Below, piece after piece: positions 48,721 to 60,512 of a DNA stretch of 64,000 bases (its first letter is position 1; every line of letters begins with the position of its first letter). The notes below the pieces were generated by a model. It ran no database searches. It saw nothing but the letters and a program-made list of their open reading frames with translations, and was not told where the DNA came from. The DNA is taken from assembly GCA_002964805.2 (NCBI GenBank), contig PUDQ02000079.1:310001-374000 (forward strand), in the 5' to 3' direction. The translations under genes were made by a program, and so were the position numbers. Source of the DNA: Trametes villosa (taxonomy: Eukaryota > Basidiomycota > Agaricomycetes > Polyporales > Polyporaceae).

Positions 48721-48989
48721 TGGATGGTTTTGGACGTTTCACTTCGTTTCTTTTCGTCCCGTTTCTCTTCGTTGGATGTGTTTCCGACCGTTGTGATACC
48801 CTTTACCTTCCTCTGTATTCCTGCATGTACAACCACTGTCAATGACCCGTATCCCTTGGAATGGTTTCGGACGTTTCATGTCGTTTCCTTTCGCTCCAAT
48901 TCTGTTCGTTGGATGTGTTTCCGGCCGTTGTGACACCTTTTACCTTTTACCCTCTTCTGTATTCCTGCTTGTACAACCACTATCAATGA
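48721..48989 (+). repeat. Tandem ~130-bp repeat downstream of the first family gene
   Basis: Two adjacent copies (48721-48844 and 48857-48989). Both run from TGG(A)ATGGTTTxGGACGTTTCA through TTCGTTGGATGTGTTTCCG-CCGTTGTGA to CTGTATTCCTGC-TGTACAACCACT-TCAATGA. A third, more diverged copy is at 50644-50740. It forms the spacer between family members and part of the promoter region of the second gene. Confidence 0.8.
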
Positions 48990-49047
48990 AGTGTATCCTT
49001 TGGAGAATCGAGGCGTCCGCGCGTAATGCGCTTTCCGCGCCAGGCTG

Positions 49048-49055
49048 TATAAGTA
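49048..49055 (+). promoter_or_regulatory. TATA box (TATAAGTA) of second family gene
   Basis: TATAAGTA lies 116 nt before the ATG. The surrounding CGCTTTCCGCGCCAGGCTGTATAAGTAC is nearly the same ahead of the third family gene, so this core promoter was duplicated with the gene. Confidence 0.65.
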
Positions 49056-49163
49056 CAGCCGCGCTCGCACCGACGTTCTCCAGCAAGCCATCGCAGACTT
49101 CCAGCAGACATCTACTGGAAGGACGAGGAGAGAATTCCGCCCACAGCCTCCAAACAATCCTTG

Positions 49164-50314
49164 ATGGATCCTCGAGTACCTAACTATGACTCAACGGGAA
49201 GGCCCGTATGGGGCGTCGTACGTCGTCTCGCCCGCACACCCCACCCGCCGCCCACACAGCTAACCCCTCTCTCCCCCTTGCGCAGAGAACCAAGCGGACG
49301 AGCAAACTGAAACACACCAAGCACGTCGGTATCTACGACGTGGTCTCCCAGTCGCTCTCCTGGGAGGGAGGACGCGCGGTTCCGAACCTCGCCGCCCTGG
49401 AGCATGGGAAACGGTCCCAGTTCCGGGTCGACGCCCCGGCGCTCGTCCAGCTCGTCCAAGACAGTGAAGTCTCGATTATACTCGGGTACGCCGCGCCCTC
49501 CCCGCCCTCCCCGGTCCCGGGCTCTTCAGCATCGGGCTCGGAGGGAAAGGGAGAGAACGGAAAGGGAAAGGACAAGGAAAAGGACCAGACTGAGGAGGAA
49601 GAGGCAAAGCAACAAGAGGAGAAGAAAACAGAACAGAAGAACGACCCTCCGATCGTGCTTGCCATCCCTGGGCGTAGGCATAGCGGTGCGGCCGACTCCA
49701 GCGACAACACGGCCCATCGCAGCGACCGCGCGACGCCGCTGCGCGTCTGCATTCGATGGTGCTTCCAGAGCAACGAGGAATTTGGAGGCGCCCCGCCGCC
49801 GCGAAAAGGTGTAGAGGGGCGGCAGGTCACCGAGACGCGATCCTTGGGCACGCTGGAGCCCCAGGACGGCGGCTTCGCCGTGAAATGGGACTCCCGGACG
49901 CCCTTCCTCTGGGCACTCGCAACGCTGCACTTCAGCAGGTGCAAGAGCTCCGACGCAGACCGCAGCCAGTTCCTGGTGCTCGCCTGGACGCTGGGCCCGA
50001 AGCCGAATGATTCAGAAAGAGCCGGCGCACGGGACTCTACGATGCTGATGGTGTTCAAGAAGCGAGCAGACGTAGACGTTCCCGTAGAGCTCGTGCCGGA
50101 CGAGAAGCGCCGCCTGGGCATCGCGTTGAGCAAGGAGGATCGAGAGAAAGAGAAAGAGCAGGAGAAGGAGGCGAAGGCGAAGGCGAGGGCGAGGGCGAAG
50201 AGGCAGTACTCTTCGGCGTTCTCGATCCCGTCGTCCAATTCGTCGGCGGGGCCATCTGGGTCTCGGAAGGGACCCCCTCGGACTCGCTCGAAGAACGGCC
50301 AAGGTGCGGCGTAG
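49164..50314 (+). CDS. Uncharacterised protein, second member of tandem family
   Basis: Two exons (49164-49217, 49286-50314) give 360 residues. The intron uses a GTACGT donor after V-W-G-V and a GCGCAG acceptor; the same junction occurs in the next gene. The protein has a V-G-I-Y-D-V-V-S-Q-S-L-S-W-E-G-G motif, then a Lys/Glu-rich low-complexity insert (about residues 110-150). A C-terminal core follows: F-L-V-L-A-W-T-L-G, R-D-S-T-M-L-M-V-F-K-K-R and P-D-E-K-R-R-L-G-I. The tail is highly basic and Ser-rich. No known domain is recognised and no membrane segment is visible. It shares the V-W-G-V / S-L-S-W / M-L-M-V-F-K-K-R pattern with the third gene. Confidence 0.8.
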
Positions 50315-50463
50315 AGCGAACAAACCGGGCGGGCGCGCGTAGGTAGAGGGCGTCTCAGCGAGGTGTTGGACGGCTTTTGTAACATAGGGAGAACGAACCA
50401 ATGGCTGGACATTCTATGCATTTGTTTCTTGGCTGGCCATGTGTAACGTGAACCAGCTGGGCT

Positions 50464-50590
50464 TGCGCGTGCCGGATCGGTATACGCGCGAGGGTCCGTC
50501 GGACGGGGAGCGCGCGGGGCTCGGGGTGGTCGACTTGGACGAGTTTGGCTTTGGGGAGGGGCAGTCGTTTGAGTGGTGTTTGTTCTTTGG
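50464..50590 (+). pseudogene. Duplicated 3' fragment of the first family gene
   Basis: Matches the C-terminal coding end of the gene at 47629-48626 (from about 48495). It encodes V-P-D-R-Y-T-R-E-G-P-S-D-G-E-R-A-G-L-G-V-V-D-L-D-E-F where the full gene has V-P-D-R-Y-A-R-E-G-L-S-D-A-E-R-A-R-L-G-M-V-D-L-D-E-F. The rest of that gene is absent, there is no start, and similarity continues into the downstream flank. It marks the left edge of a segmental duplication of about 2 kb. Confidence 0.8.
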
Positions 50591-50643
50591 GTTTGGGGTG
50601 TATTTGGTTCGTCATTGGAAGCGGCTTTCTGCGGGTAACTGTA

Positions 50644-50740
50644 GCATGGTTTGGACATTTCGTTCCGTTTCAGCTCTTTCCGCGTTGTGATACTACCCCT
50701 TCCCCCTCTGTATTCCTGCTTGTATGGTCACTGTCAATGG
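50644..50740 (+). repeat. Third copy of the ~130-bp spacer repeat
   Basis: Shares TGGTTTGGACxTTTCxTTxCGTTTC, GTTGTGATAC and CCTCTGTATTCCTGCTTGTA with 48721-48989, with internal deletions. It belongs to the duplicated segment that includes the third family gene. Confidence 0.75.
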
Positions 50741-50796
50741 GCTGTCTCTCCGAACCACCAGGCGTCAGCACGCAACGCGCTTTCTGCCTCAGGATG

Positions 50797-50804
50797 TATA
50801 AGTA
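50797..50804 (+). promoter_or_regulatory. TATA box (TATAAGTA) of third family gene
   Basis: TATAAGTA 51 nt before the ATG at 50848, in a context shared with 49048-49055. An upstream in-frame ATG (50794) overlaps this box and is therefore unlikely to be the start. Confidence 0.65.
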
Positions 50805-50847
50805 CGACCACCCTCGCACGAAGACTGTTCATCAGCTTACATCGAAC

Positions 50848-51768
50848 ATGTTCTTCCCAGCAGACCTCATCTGCGAGGAAGAAGAGCGCATCGCCGCCTG
50901 GTGCGCGCAGTCCACCGTCCACGTCCGCGCGGCCAAGCACCTCTCCGAGGGGAGACTAGTCTGGGGTGTCGTACGTCGTCCCGGGTCCTCAGTGTCCGCC
51001 CGTTCTCACACCTCGCGATGTGTTGACCCACGCACCCTCACGCAGAGAACCCAGCGGGACACCGTACTCGACCCCAACACGCATGCCGGCACGTACGACG
51101 CCGTGTCAAAATCGCTCTCCTGGCGCGGGGGATGTGCCGTCCAGAGCCTCGACGCCCTTGAGGACGTGCAGCAGGGGGCCGCCGCCGCGTTCGGGCGTGC
51201 GAGCCCGGGGCTCTGCGCGCTCCTCGCGGACGGGGAAAGCAAGATCGTGTTCTCGCTCGAGCATGCCCCTCGCTCTCCGCGCTCAGAAGAGGAGGAAAAC
51301 GGCTCGCCCGTGCGCGCGATCTCCAAGCAGACTTGGGGCGGTGCGTTTGTCGGGGGCCGAGAGGACACTGGGGAAGGGATGCGCGTCTCGCTCGAATGGT
51401 GCGCACCGAGGACGGAGGGGTGCGCGTCCCGCGTGGTCCTATCAGGCACATTGACGCCAGCAGCGGACGGCCTCGCCGTCGTCTGGGACGACACGCAGCC
51501 CTTCCGCCGGGCGCGCGCAGTGCTCCGCCTCAGCGTGCACGAGAGCGCGAACGCAAACCGCGGCCCGTTCTTGGTGCTCGCCTGGACGCTGCCTTCTGCC
51601 AAAGCGAGGGGGGCCAAAGCGCGCGAGTCGACGATGCTGATGGTCTTCAAGAAGCGGCAGGATGCGCGCGTCCCGGCGGCCCTCTTCCCGGACGAGGAGC
51701 GCTGCCTCGGGATCGAGATGACCGAGGCGGAACTGAGGGCGGACGACAGGGCGAGGAAGTACTGGTAA
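50848..51768 (+). CDS. Uncharacterised protein, third member of tandem family
   Basis: Two exons (50848-50970, 51046-51768) give 281 residues. Exon 1 has an N-terminal M-F-F-P-A-D-L-I-C-E-E-E-E-R-I-A-A-W not found in the second gene, then L-V-W-G-V before the conserved intron. Exon 2 has G-T-Y-D-A-V-S-K-S-L-S-W-R-G-G, G-P-F-L-V-L-A-W-T-L-P, R-E-S-T-M-L-M-V-F-K-K-R and P-D-E-E-R-C-L-G-I-E-M, collinear with the second member but lacking its Lys/Glu insert and basic tail. Function unknown; probably a soluble beta-rich protein. Confidence 0.8.
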   Translation: MFFPADLICEEEERIAAWCAQSTVHVRAAKHLSEGRLVWGVVRRPGSSVSARSHTSRCVDPRTLTQRTQRDTVLDPNTHAGTYDAVSKSLSWRGGCAVQSLDALEDVQQGAAAAFGRASPGLCALLADGESKIVFSLEHAPRSPRSEEEENGSPVRAISKQTWGGAFVGGREDTGEGMRVSLEWCAPRTEGCASRVVLSGTLTPAADGLAVVWDDTQPFRRARAVLRLSVHESANANRGPFLVLAWTLPSAKARGAKARESTMLMVFKKRQDARVPAALFPDEERCLGIEMTEAELRADDRARKYW

Positions 51769-51937
51769 AGGAGCGCATGGGGCCGACCATCCCGATGAGG
51801 CGGCACTCCTCGCCGTCCTGGCTGTATCCGTGCGCTGAGGGTTGAAGCCTTCACGCCGTTTCCTGACGTGGCGCTAGCAGGAAAGAGAGTATATTACACG
51901 TACAAGATAGAACACAACACGTTACAAAGAGACCCGT

Positions 51938-54900
51938 TCAGAACCCGCTCGCGGTGACGCGCAGCTGCTCGAGCTTCTTCAGCACCTCCCCGACCGTCCG
52001 GTCCAGCTCGCCCGCGATCGTGCTCTGCTTGTTCGCCGGAAGCTTCGCGAACGACTCGCAGAGGTCGCCGTCGACGACCGCCTTGACGGGCACGTAGTAG
52101 CCGCGCCATGCGAGGTGGTCCCGGCCAACGAGGCTGAGTTGTTCCGTGCGCATGTGCTGCTCCAGCGTCGTCAGGAGGTCGACGTCCTCCTTGGACACGA
52201 ACGGCACGAGGATGCCGATCGTCCCGTGTAAGCAGGTGTACAGGAGGACTTCGCGACCGCCGGCCACCAGAGCGACCTTGTGTAGGGAGGTCACGATGTC
52301 GCCGACGTGGAAGTGGGAGAGCATGACGCTCTTGTGGGGAGCGCCGAACAAGACGCCCTTCTCGTGCAGGATGCCGGCGCCGGTTGGATCGTCGTCGACT
52401 TGGTCCGAGATCTTGGGGTCTAACCGGTTCACGAAGACGTTCCCGAAGCGGTCTCCCGCCACGATGGTGTTGTAGTCCAGCATTGTTGTGGCGGTGACCC
52501 AGCGAGGTTGAGCGTCGTCAGCGAAAACGAGCAGCTTGTTCTCCGGGGCCTTGTAGACAGCATAGTGAACAGATTCTTGCATGTCGCCGACGATGATGCG
52601 AGAACCTTGAGTGTTCAGTGTCACGATGGCAGAAGGGAACCCCTATGACGGAAGGTGAGCACCCGGAGAGGCTGGTAGGATGAGATAGCGTACCTTGTTT
52701 TCCACCTTGCGTAGCAGCTTTTTCTTGCCGACATCGTATAGCCTCAACGCCTTTCCAACGCCTGCGATGAGCTTACCCTGGAAGGCCATCACTGCTAATG
52801 GAACGTCGTTCGTCTCGGTCTGAGGTAGAATATGATCAGAGATGTGATTCGAGCGTGGGCGTGAAAGCCTGCGCACTTTGTGGAGGAACTCCAGGTCTCG
52901 CCCGTCATTGATGAAGCGATACGTCCTCAAGAAGCCGCTCGTACATGATCGTGGTGAGAGGAACGTGTCTTGTGCTGTACCGACGACGAGATGAAGCTCG
53001 TTGCTGCGAGCTGAGAAAGGAACGATGGCAACCGAGAAGGCCGCTTCGTTGTTGTCCAGCGGGATGACGTTCACTGTACTTGACTGTAGCGGAGATGAGT
53101 GTATGCACATGCTGGATCTATGACATGAACGTACCTCCAGCGGGTTGATGATACGTATACAGGAGGCCCAAGTTCCAGCAGGTGCCTTCGGCCGGCCGAA
53201 CTGCTCAGCAGGCAGGGATAATACTTCCTCGTCAATCCGCTCGCCCCGTGCTCGCTATCCACCAACATTAGCAAAGATACCGTAATCAGAAAACCACCTG
53301 TACTCACCAACTCTTGTAGCTTCTTGGAAGCTGCCTCCTCGCCCAATACGCGGTGGTCGCCCTCAATGAGGTAGAGGAGACCATTGGTGGGATGTGGGAT
53401 GAACTTTCGGGGAGTGTAGCTGAGCGGTATGGAGTCCTGCTTGAGCTTCGTCCCAAGTTTCGGGATCTGGAAGATCCTAAACATAATAGGTCAGTGCCAT
53501 GTTCAACCAGAACGGCATTGTTGACGGGTAACACTCAGTAGGAACAATTGGTATATGAAAGATTGTCTCAACATACGCGCCGTGAGCGCATTATTGGGTA
53601 CGTTGTGTCATCACTGTGACAACCCTAGCAAACTGACGAAAGAAGGCGTACTCACCTCAGCAGGCTTCCCGAGATACCGATGAGACCCTCAGTACACAGC
53701 TCAGCGGAGAAGCTCCACGCGTAGTCCAAGTTCTCGAAGATCAGCGGGGTGAAGTGCATGAAGTTCTGGTAGGTATAGTTGAGCCATGGACGGGACGAGA
53801 GAGCGAGGATGGCAGGGTTCTGCTGAATGTTGACCCGCAGCAGCCGAATCGGCCGAGTGCCCAAGAACCGAGTTCGGGTGTCTGTCAGCTGCCCGTTGAC
53901 CGGGTCCAGAACCGTGCGCAGGAGAACACCGTTCTGCAGGCCGATGTTGACGAAGGTCGTCGGCTGCGACTTGTTGATACTGGCATCAAGCATGTCGGCT
54001 ATGCAGATAGCAGAAGGGGGAGCGGTGAGAGCCTGAAGACTGATGGTTTCGAGCGTGCTCTCTGGGTCGAGGGACACAATCCGAACGGTCTGATCTTCAC
54101 AACCGACGGCCTGCCACGAGGTAAGCATGCAGCATCGCAGTGATGTTAACGACTTACCAGGTATGGCGTGCGTTGCCGTCCTTCCGGAACCTCCGCAACA
54201 CTGAGAGCGAGAACCGTGCTGCCCATCGCCTTCCGATCCTGGTACTCGTTCAGCTGGCCATCAAGGTCGAGCTCGAAGTACACCAGTTCAGCGGAACTCA
54301 GTGCAACGACGACTTGCCGCTTGTTGGTCGTGGCGCATACGATGGTCTTTCCCGAGGGTACCTTCCATTCGTTGACTCGTCGATCGGAGAGGACGTGACG
54401 GATACCATGGGGGTACACTTGCAGCAACGCGTCCGCGCCAATCTGCTGTACGGCGAGCGTGGGTGCTGAGGAGAGGAAGCCGGTGTCCTGCACTTCTTCG
54501 ATCGTCTCGCCGATGGAGAGCACCAGCGTTCCGTTGACGAAAGACAGAATGATGTAGGAATCGTAAGGATCTGAATGGAGTATGTAAGCAAACGGACAAC
54601 ATTGAACCATGTTAGCACTGACCGTCTTCCTTGAGCTTCGTGGTCCACACCGCGTTCGGAATACCGGGAAGGTCTGAGCTGACGACTTCCTCAACCTCCA
54701 GACCGTGTCGCAAGGTCCTGAACGTGCTGCGAGCACCACGACCGCACGCGGTGAAGATTTGAGGAGTGTCAGAGTTGGGTAGCAGGTTCATGACCTTTGA
54801 GTCAATGATGGGGCACAGTGATTCCAACTCGTCCACCAGCGTCAGGTTGTCCAAAGCCCGAGGCCGGAAGTATCCACGAGGAAGAGATGACGTTGGGTCC

Positions 54901-56294
54901 GCCATGCCGTAGGAGGGGTAATCTGCCGAACTCCATTCTGGCTCGTTATCGTCGTCGCCGAGCTTCTGGAATTGGTAGAAGTAGCTGCGGAGTGTTGTTC
55001 AATGGGATCTCTCAAGGAGTAGGTGAAGAACAGCACTGACTGGTTGCCGAACTCTGACGCTACGAACAAAAAGCCAGACTTCAGAATGCAAAGACTGGAC
55101 GCAACGGGAACTGTGTCAAAGTACTTGATTTTGAGGGCCTTCACATCTTGTTCTTCGTGCTCGATGGTGACCTTGTACAGGTCGCCCTCTTCGCTCTGGA
55201 GGAGGAAGAAGAAGGCGCCCTACAACCAAGACAGCGTTAGATGCAGCCGGAGGAATGAAACCAGCGTTAAACTCACCTTCATCTTGTGCATCACCGCTGC
55301 GGTAATGATGATACCACGCTCGGTGTCTTCCAAGGGGTGCTTCCTACGAGGGATCGGGACGCGATGCTGGGGCGAGTCCATGTGCCGATATATAATGTGG
55401 TCTTCACAACAAACCAGCACACCAGACGGACCGTCATAGCGCTCAGACGCGGCAAGCTGACCTCCCGGTACCTGAACTAACAGGTTCGCGCGAGGATCCG
55501 TGGGTTCACTCCATTTTCGTACGACGTGGTTGAGACCGAGGTCGAGTTCGTAGTACGTCAGCATCTATGTTTCGAGCGGTCAGCTGCCTGTTTCACTTGA
55601 CATTTTCAGAAACGCACCTTCTCCGCGTTGTTGAACGCTTCGCCTGTGGGGTCCTGGTCGGACTCCGAGTAGTCCACCTCCAACGCAGCGAATGTAGGGT
55701 TCTCGAAGCCAACATCCAGGCCGACAATATGGTGAATGATGGCGTTGTTTTTGTGCGCCTCCAGGGGTGACGAGATGGTTAGGTTCGCCGCTGCGTCTCG
55801 GTTCAGGATGTAGACGAGCTTCGCTTTTTCCACAGCGCCGACCATAACGCTACGACCCTTCGGGTCCGTTGCGAGGTACTGTCCTGGAACAATTCGACGC
55901 GCGCCGGACTTGCCATACGTCTCCTGGTGGACCTTGACGAAGGTGCTTGTCCTCGGGTCATAGTCCAAGATGACGATACGCCCCGAGTCGGATCCTACGA
56001 TGACATAATCTAAGAAACAGAAGAGGAGTGAATACAACGAAGAGGAACGAACACGTACAAGGGCGCACCCTTGGTACCACCGGTGAGCCTGAACGCGGCG
56101 AGCGAGCGAATAGAGCCGAAGACCTCGGTCGCGATCACCGTCAGCACCTTTCCACTCTGCGCGTCCGGCCTCAGCAGTTCGAGGCGCGTGCCGCGCGAGA
56201 CGATGATCTCCTGCGCACGCGAGCCAGAGAAGTTGCCCGCGACGGCATGCGTAATGGCGGTCGGGGGTTGGAGTGTGAGGTTGTACAGATGCAT
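51938..56294 (-). CDS. RSE1: Splicing factor 3B subunit 3 (SF3b130/RSE1)
   Basis: Twelve exons give 1,213 residues, close to the human protein (1,217). Starts on the minus strand are 56294, 56009, 55564, 55219, 54984, 54570, 54110, 53476, 53254, 53083, 52819 and 52642. It opens [18 protein letters not shown] and carries the hallmark blocks [92 protein letters not shown] and [10 protein letters not shown]. It is three beta-propellers of the DDB1/CPSF160 class. SF3b3 is part of U2 snRNP, contacts SF3B1 and helps branch-site recognition; it is also found in SAGA-type complexes. Confidence 0.97.
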
Positions 56295-56649
56295 GCCAGA
56301 TGTAGGAGGTTGTCAGAGCGGCAGAGTACGTTGTAGCGGATCGAGCGGGTCGTCAGCAGGCCCGAGGAGGGCGTGCAAGCAAAGAGCAGCGCGGACGACG
56401 AGGGCAAAGGCGAGGAGCTCGACCGCGGCGACTTCAACGCGAAGAAAGCGCGAGCGGTTCCGGGGTCGCGGTACACAAATAGACCCCGAACACTCCCATC
56501 TCTTGCCTCTAGCGACTCGGGCTCAAGCTCGCGCCTATACAGCGTATGGTCGACGCGGATGTACACGGTATCCTCAGGAAATTTACAGACTGTTACATGT
56601 ATTATCTACAGTAGTAGTGATGATCCTAGAAACAGAGTAGTCCGGATGC
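56295..56649. other. Short spacer between RSE1 and TOP3
   Basis: 355 nt with the RSE1 promoter and the TOP3 3' end (both minus strand). No gene recognised. Confidence 0.55.
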
Positions 56650-59600
56650 TCAATCCCAGAACGGTTCATCGGCGGCAGAGAAGCTCGACTTCTTCTTTCC
56701 TCGGGTTCCAGTTTTGCTCCCGCGACCTCGCCCTCTCTTGCCTCGGGAGCTGGATCCACGTCTGGAAGTGGTCACAGAAGAGGACCCGCCAGGACAGGCT
56801 AAACGGAAGGTTAGACGACATTCGTGATGGTACAAGAAGTGACGAACCGTTGCTGAAATGCCCAGGCTTGTTGCATTTGAAGCAGACACCGCTGGATGAA
56901 CTACCCTGGTCGCGGCGCCCTTTCGGACAGGCTACTATGTGGTCAGCAGTGTGTCAAGGTCAAGGAGCAAGAGCGTGCGCACCGCTACTGAAGTGCCCCT
57001 CTTCCCCACAGTTGAAGCAAGCGCCACCTCCGGAGCCACCTCCGCCTCCGCTGTTCCCAAAGCTGCGCGGGGCTTGTGCCCCGTTGGGGCAGGCTGTCAT
57101 GCACATTCATGTCAGATTGCGCCTCCTTCAGCTGCGGAGAAGAGACATACCGCTGGCCCAATGCCCTTCCTCGCCACACTTGTAGCACCCACTTCCCGAC
57201 GTCCCGGCACCACCGCCTCCCCCGTTAGCCGCAGCCCCAGAGCTGCTCGCGAACGTCTTCCTAGGGGGCTCGATAGGCCCATCCTCGCCATCTGCGGCCC
57301 ACTCGAAATACTTGCATTGAGCCTGGCGAGAGTTGGGACACGACCAGTACTTGCGACCCGCATTGGCGGCAGACTGCGACACCTTTAAAACAGCGGTCAG
57401 ATCACAGGCACACCGTCGTTCCGCGTCCGCGGTAGCATGTGGCCTCTTGGACGGAACCACAGTCGAGCTTGATGCATATGTGGTGCTGGCCGGCCTAGCA
57501 CGCGACGAGGACGAGGATGCGGCGGTAGCGGCGGCGCCAGAGGAGGGCCCGTCGGACCACTGGAAGAACTGGCATGCTTTCTCCTCGCATGTCCAGAATC
57601 TCCTGCCCTTGTTGGCTGACTCCTTGGTAACGGTGCGTTCCGCCGCAGGGACGCCGCAGTCGCATTGCGGCTGAGCAGACGCTGACAAGTTCGACGGTCC
57701 GCTCCTGGGAGGGTTTGGGCGAGCAGGAGCCGCTGGTGGCGGGGCCGGACGGGGCGGGCTCGGAGGGTCACTCCAATCTTGCAGAGCAAGCCTCAGTACG
57801 ACAATCCATTCCAAAGAAACACACGGACTTACAGTGCTCGTCGTCGTCGTCAGCAAGGGCCGCAGGAGCTGGTCTGGGTGCCGCCGGTGGTGGAGGTGGC
57901 GGCGGTGAGGGAGGTCGTCCACCGGATGCGGCGGACCCTCCGCGACCGCGACCGCGCCGAGCTCGTGTTGAACTCGCTCCTCTAGTACTCGCGCCTCTCG
58001 TCGAGCGTGTTGCGCCCCCGGCGCCGCGCCCTCGGCCTCTACCCCTTCCTCCCCTTCCACCACCCCCGCCGCCCTCAGGGCCCCCACCATCCTCGTCATC
58101 GTCTTCATGGGCCTCGCCGAGGTCAACCTCCGGTACGGGACCTTGACCGTTGATTCGACGGCCGACCGCCTGAACGACGTCGTTGGCCAGCGCTCGATGG
58201 GGAACAGAAGAGCACTTACTGCTACAAGCTTCTCAAACTCGATCTTGGTTCGCATGAAAATCTCCTTGTAGCGCTCGATGCTTTCGACGAGCACCTCGTT
58301 CTTCGACTTGACACCCTCGCAGATGTCCACCATACGCATTTCGGTCTGACAAGAGGTTAGAGAAGGCGCATATATGCGCTAAAAAGGTCAAAATACCTCG
58401 CGCCGGAGCTCGGGTTTGCTGAGACTCTGCTGAAAGCCGATGGAATCGTACCCTTCCACGAGCCCTATCCCAAGTGTCGATGGGATCAAGTACTTCGTGG
58501 CGCCCTGCATCCGTTCGATGACGTATCCGCGGTCGATGATGGTCTGTATATGCTGGGCAATGGTTGCGTCCGTCCCTGGCACGATTCGATTAGCGACACG
58601 ACCCTGGCAGCATAGCACGACTGACCAATGCCATGCTCGTCCATGAGGGTGACCAGATCCGCTTCCGTGAGAAGATTAGGCCTGGAAGTCTGGCCCTCAT
58701 CAAGCCTGCACTCAGTCGGGGCGAAGGCTTCTCCTTCTTGGAAATCGGGCAACTCCTTGTCGGACCACTTGTCGTACGGGAAGACGTCCAGATAGTTGCG
58801 TTCTCGGATTCTGAGGCCTTTGGAAGTATGTCAGTCATAGACCGCGGTTTGTGAGGGAGAACACTGACCAGAGACGTAGAACTCCTCGTTGCCGTATTGG
58901 ACGTCGACTGTTGTCTGCGAACCTAGGGCGTCCTTCGAGCAGCTAGCGAGGAACCGACGGGTGATATACTCGTATACTCTCTTGTCGTCGCCGGCGAGAT
59001 TCCCTGCATGCGCTGTAGGGTGAATGGGAGGATGCGCATGGTCATCGTGCTTCCCCTTCCTTGGCGGATTGAAGCCACCGTTCTGTAAGCTGGAGAACAG
59101 TAGCATAGAGGTCATAAGCTGGCGAAACTGACTAACGGAAAGGGCACCTACCCACTGGCAAAGCCACCCCAAGCAGGGTCCGCCGTTTGCTTTCCTATCA
59201 GCGTCATAAAGTCGAACTGCGGGTCATAGACGTCTGTCTCGGTACGAGGATAGGAGAGAAATCCTTTCTGATACAAGCCCTCCGCAATCTAGTCACGATA
59301 CGTTGAGACACTGGTAACCTGCAAAGTCATGGTTCACTCACGTCGAGCACCCGCTTGGGGGAGATCCTTAGCAAGCGCGAGCCAGCCTTTTGCAGGTCCA
59401 CCGTAGTCAGTGGGAGTGGCTTCCTATCGTCAATTGAGCATCACAGTATCGCACAAGCTCGAGTCTTGACTTACCACTTCTTCGTATCCTTCATGGTCAC
59501 CCTTGACACCCTCGCCATAGGGTGCCTGAGCGCCTCGGTATAGAGGCCCATTGCGCCCAAGAAGTCAAACATATGCCCCCTCCTCCACGTGAACACGGTC

Positions 59601-60512
59601 TCTTCATCGTCCCAGCCGGGATCAGAGGGGCGCGTGAGCGAGAGGTAAATGTACCAGAACGCCTCCGGTTTGAAGTCCTTGACCTTGTTGTAGCGAGATA
59701 CAACGAACCCCAGGGTGGGGAACTGACACGGCCCTGCGACGTTATGAGCATACACAGGATTGCAGCACTCGTCACAAGCAGTAAATGCATACCATATGAG
59801 ATCAGCTCTCGTTGCAAAGCCTGGTGGCGGTTCTGTAGGTTGAGCGTTTGCAGGCGAGTAAACGCGGAGCCAATCCTGAGGTCCAGGAGAATGCGGGTCT
59901 CGACAGCGTTAGCTTGGGCCATGTCAAGGTGCACCGGATTCTGGGCGGCATGGTGGATCTGTCTGAAGTGGGCTTACATTCAGCACAAAGGCGAGGTACC
60001 CATACGGTGTGCGTACTGTGCAATGATAGCGCTGAATCTCGCACGCCTGACGGTGATGTTGCGATTGGCCTTCCGACATATCGACGCGATTTCTGCGCCT
60101 ATGTTCTCGCCCTCACGGTCGCAGTCGGTCCAGATCATGAGCATTTGTGCCCGACTTGCTTCGTTCTTCAGGTTCTCGGCTATGGTGTCGGACTCCTTCT
60201 TGACCTTGCACTCAACAGGGGCTTCAAATAGAGCGAAGGGGTCGCAGGACGTCCACTTCGAGTACATGAGATTGAAGTCATATTCCATAACATGGCCGGT
60301 GACCGCCGTTACGGTGAAGAAAGCATTCGTCTGTGGGTAGTTGAAGTCATAGTTCTTGATGTACTTGTTCCGACTGTTTCTCTACGGAGATGTGAGAGAT
60401 ATATCAGTAAGGATACAGCACTAACACATACTGTGGTGAATTGGCCGCCCGACAAAATCTGAGTAATGGACTTCGAGATAGAAGGCTTCTCTGCCACACA
60501 AAGCACCCTCAT
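56650..60512 (-). CDS. TOP3: DNA topoisomerase III (type IA) with GRF and CCHC zinc fingers
   Basis: Fifteen exons give 1,039 residues in frame (first exon 60512-60432, last 56798-56650). The Toprim domain starts M-R-V-L-C-V-A-E-K-P-S-I-S-K-S-I and has D-C-D-R-E-G-E-N-I-G. The catalytic motif is F-L-S-Y-P-R-T-E-T with Tyr332, and H-P-P-I-H-P-T and H-G-I-G-T-D-A-T complete the core. After an Arg/Gly-rich linker come two GRF zinc fingers (C-D-C-G...F-W-T-C...C-Q-F-F-Q-W and C-A-C-D...Y-W-S-C...C-K-Y-F-E-W). Three CCHC knuckles follow (C-Y-K-C-G-E-E-G-H, C-F-N-C-G-E-E-G-H, C-F-K-C-N-K-P-G-H), then a basic tail. This matches metazoan TOP3-alpha architecture rather than the short yeast Top3. It would act with a RecQ helicase to dissolve double Holliday junctions. 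Confidence 0.96.
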
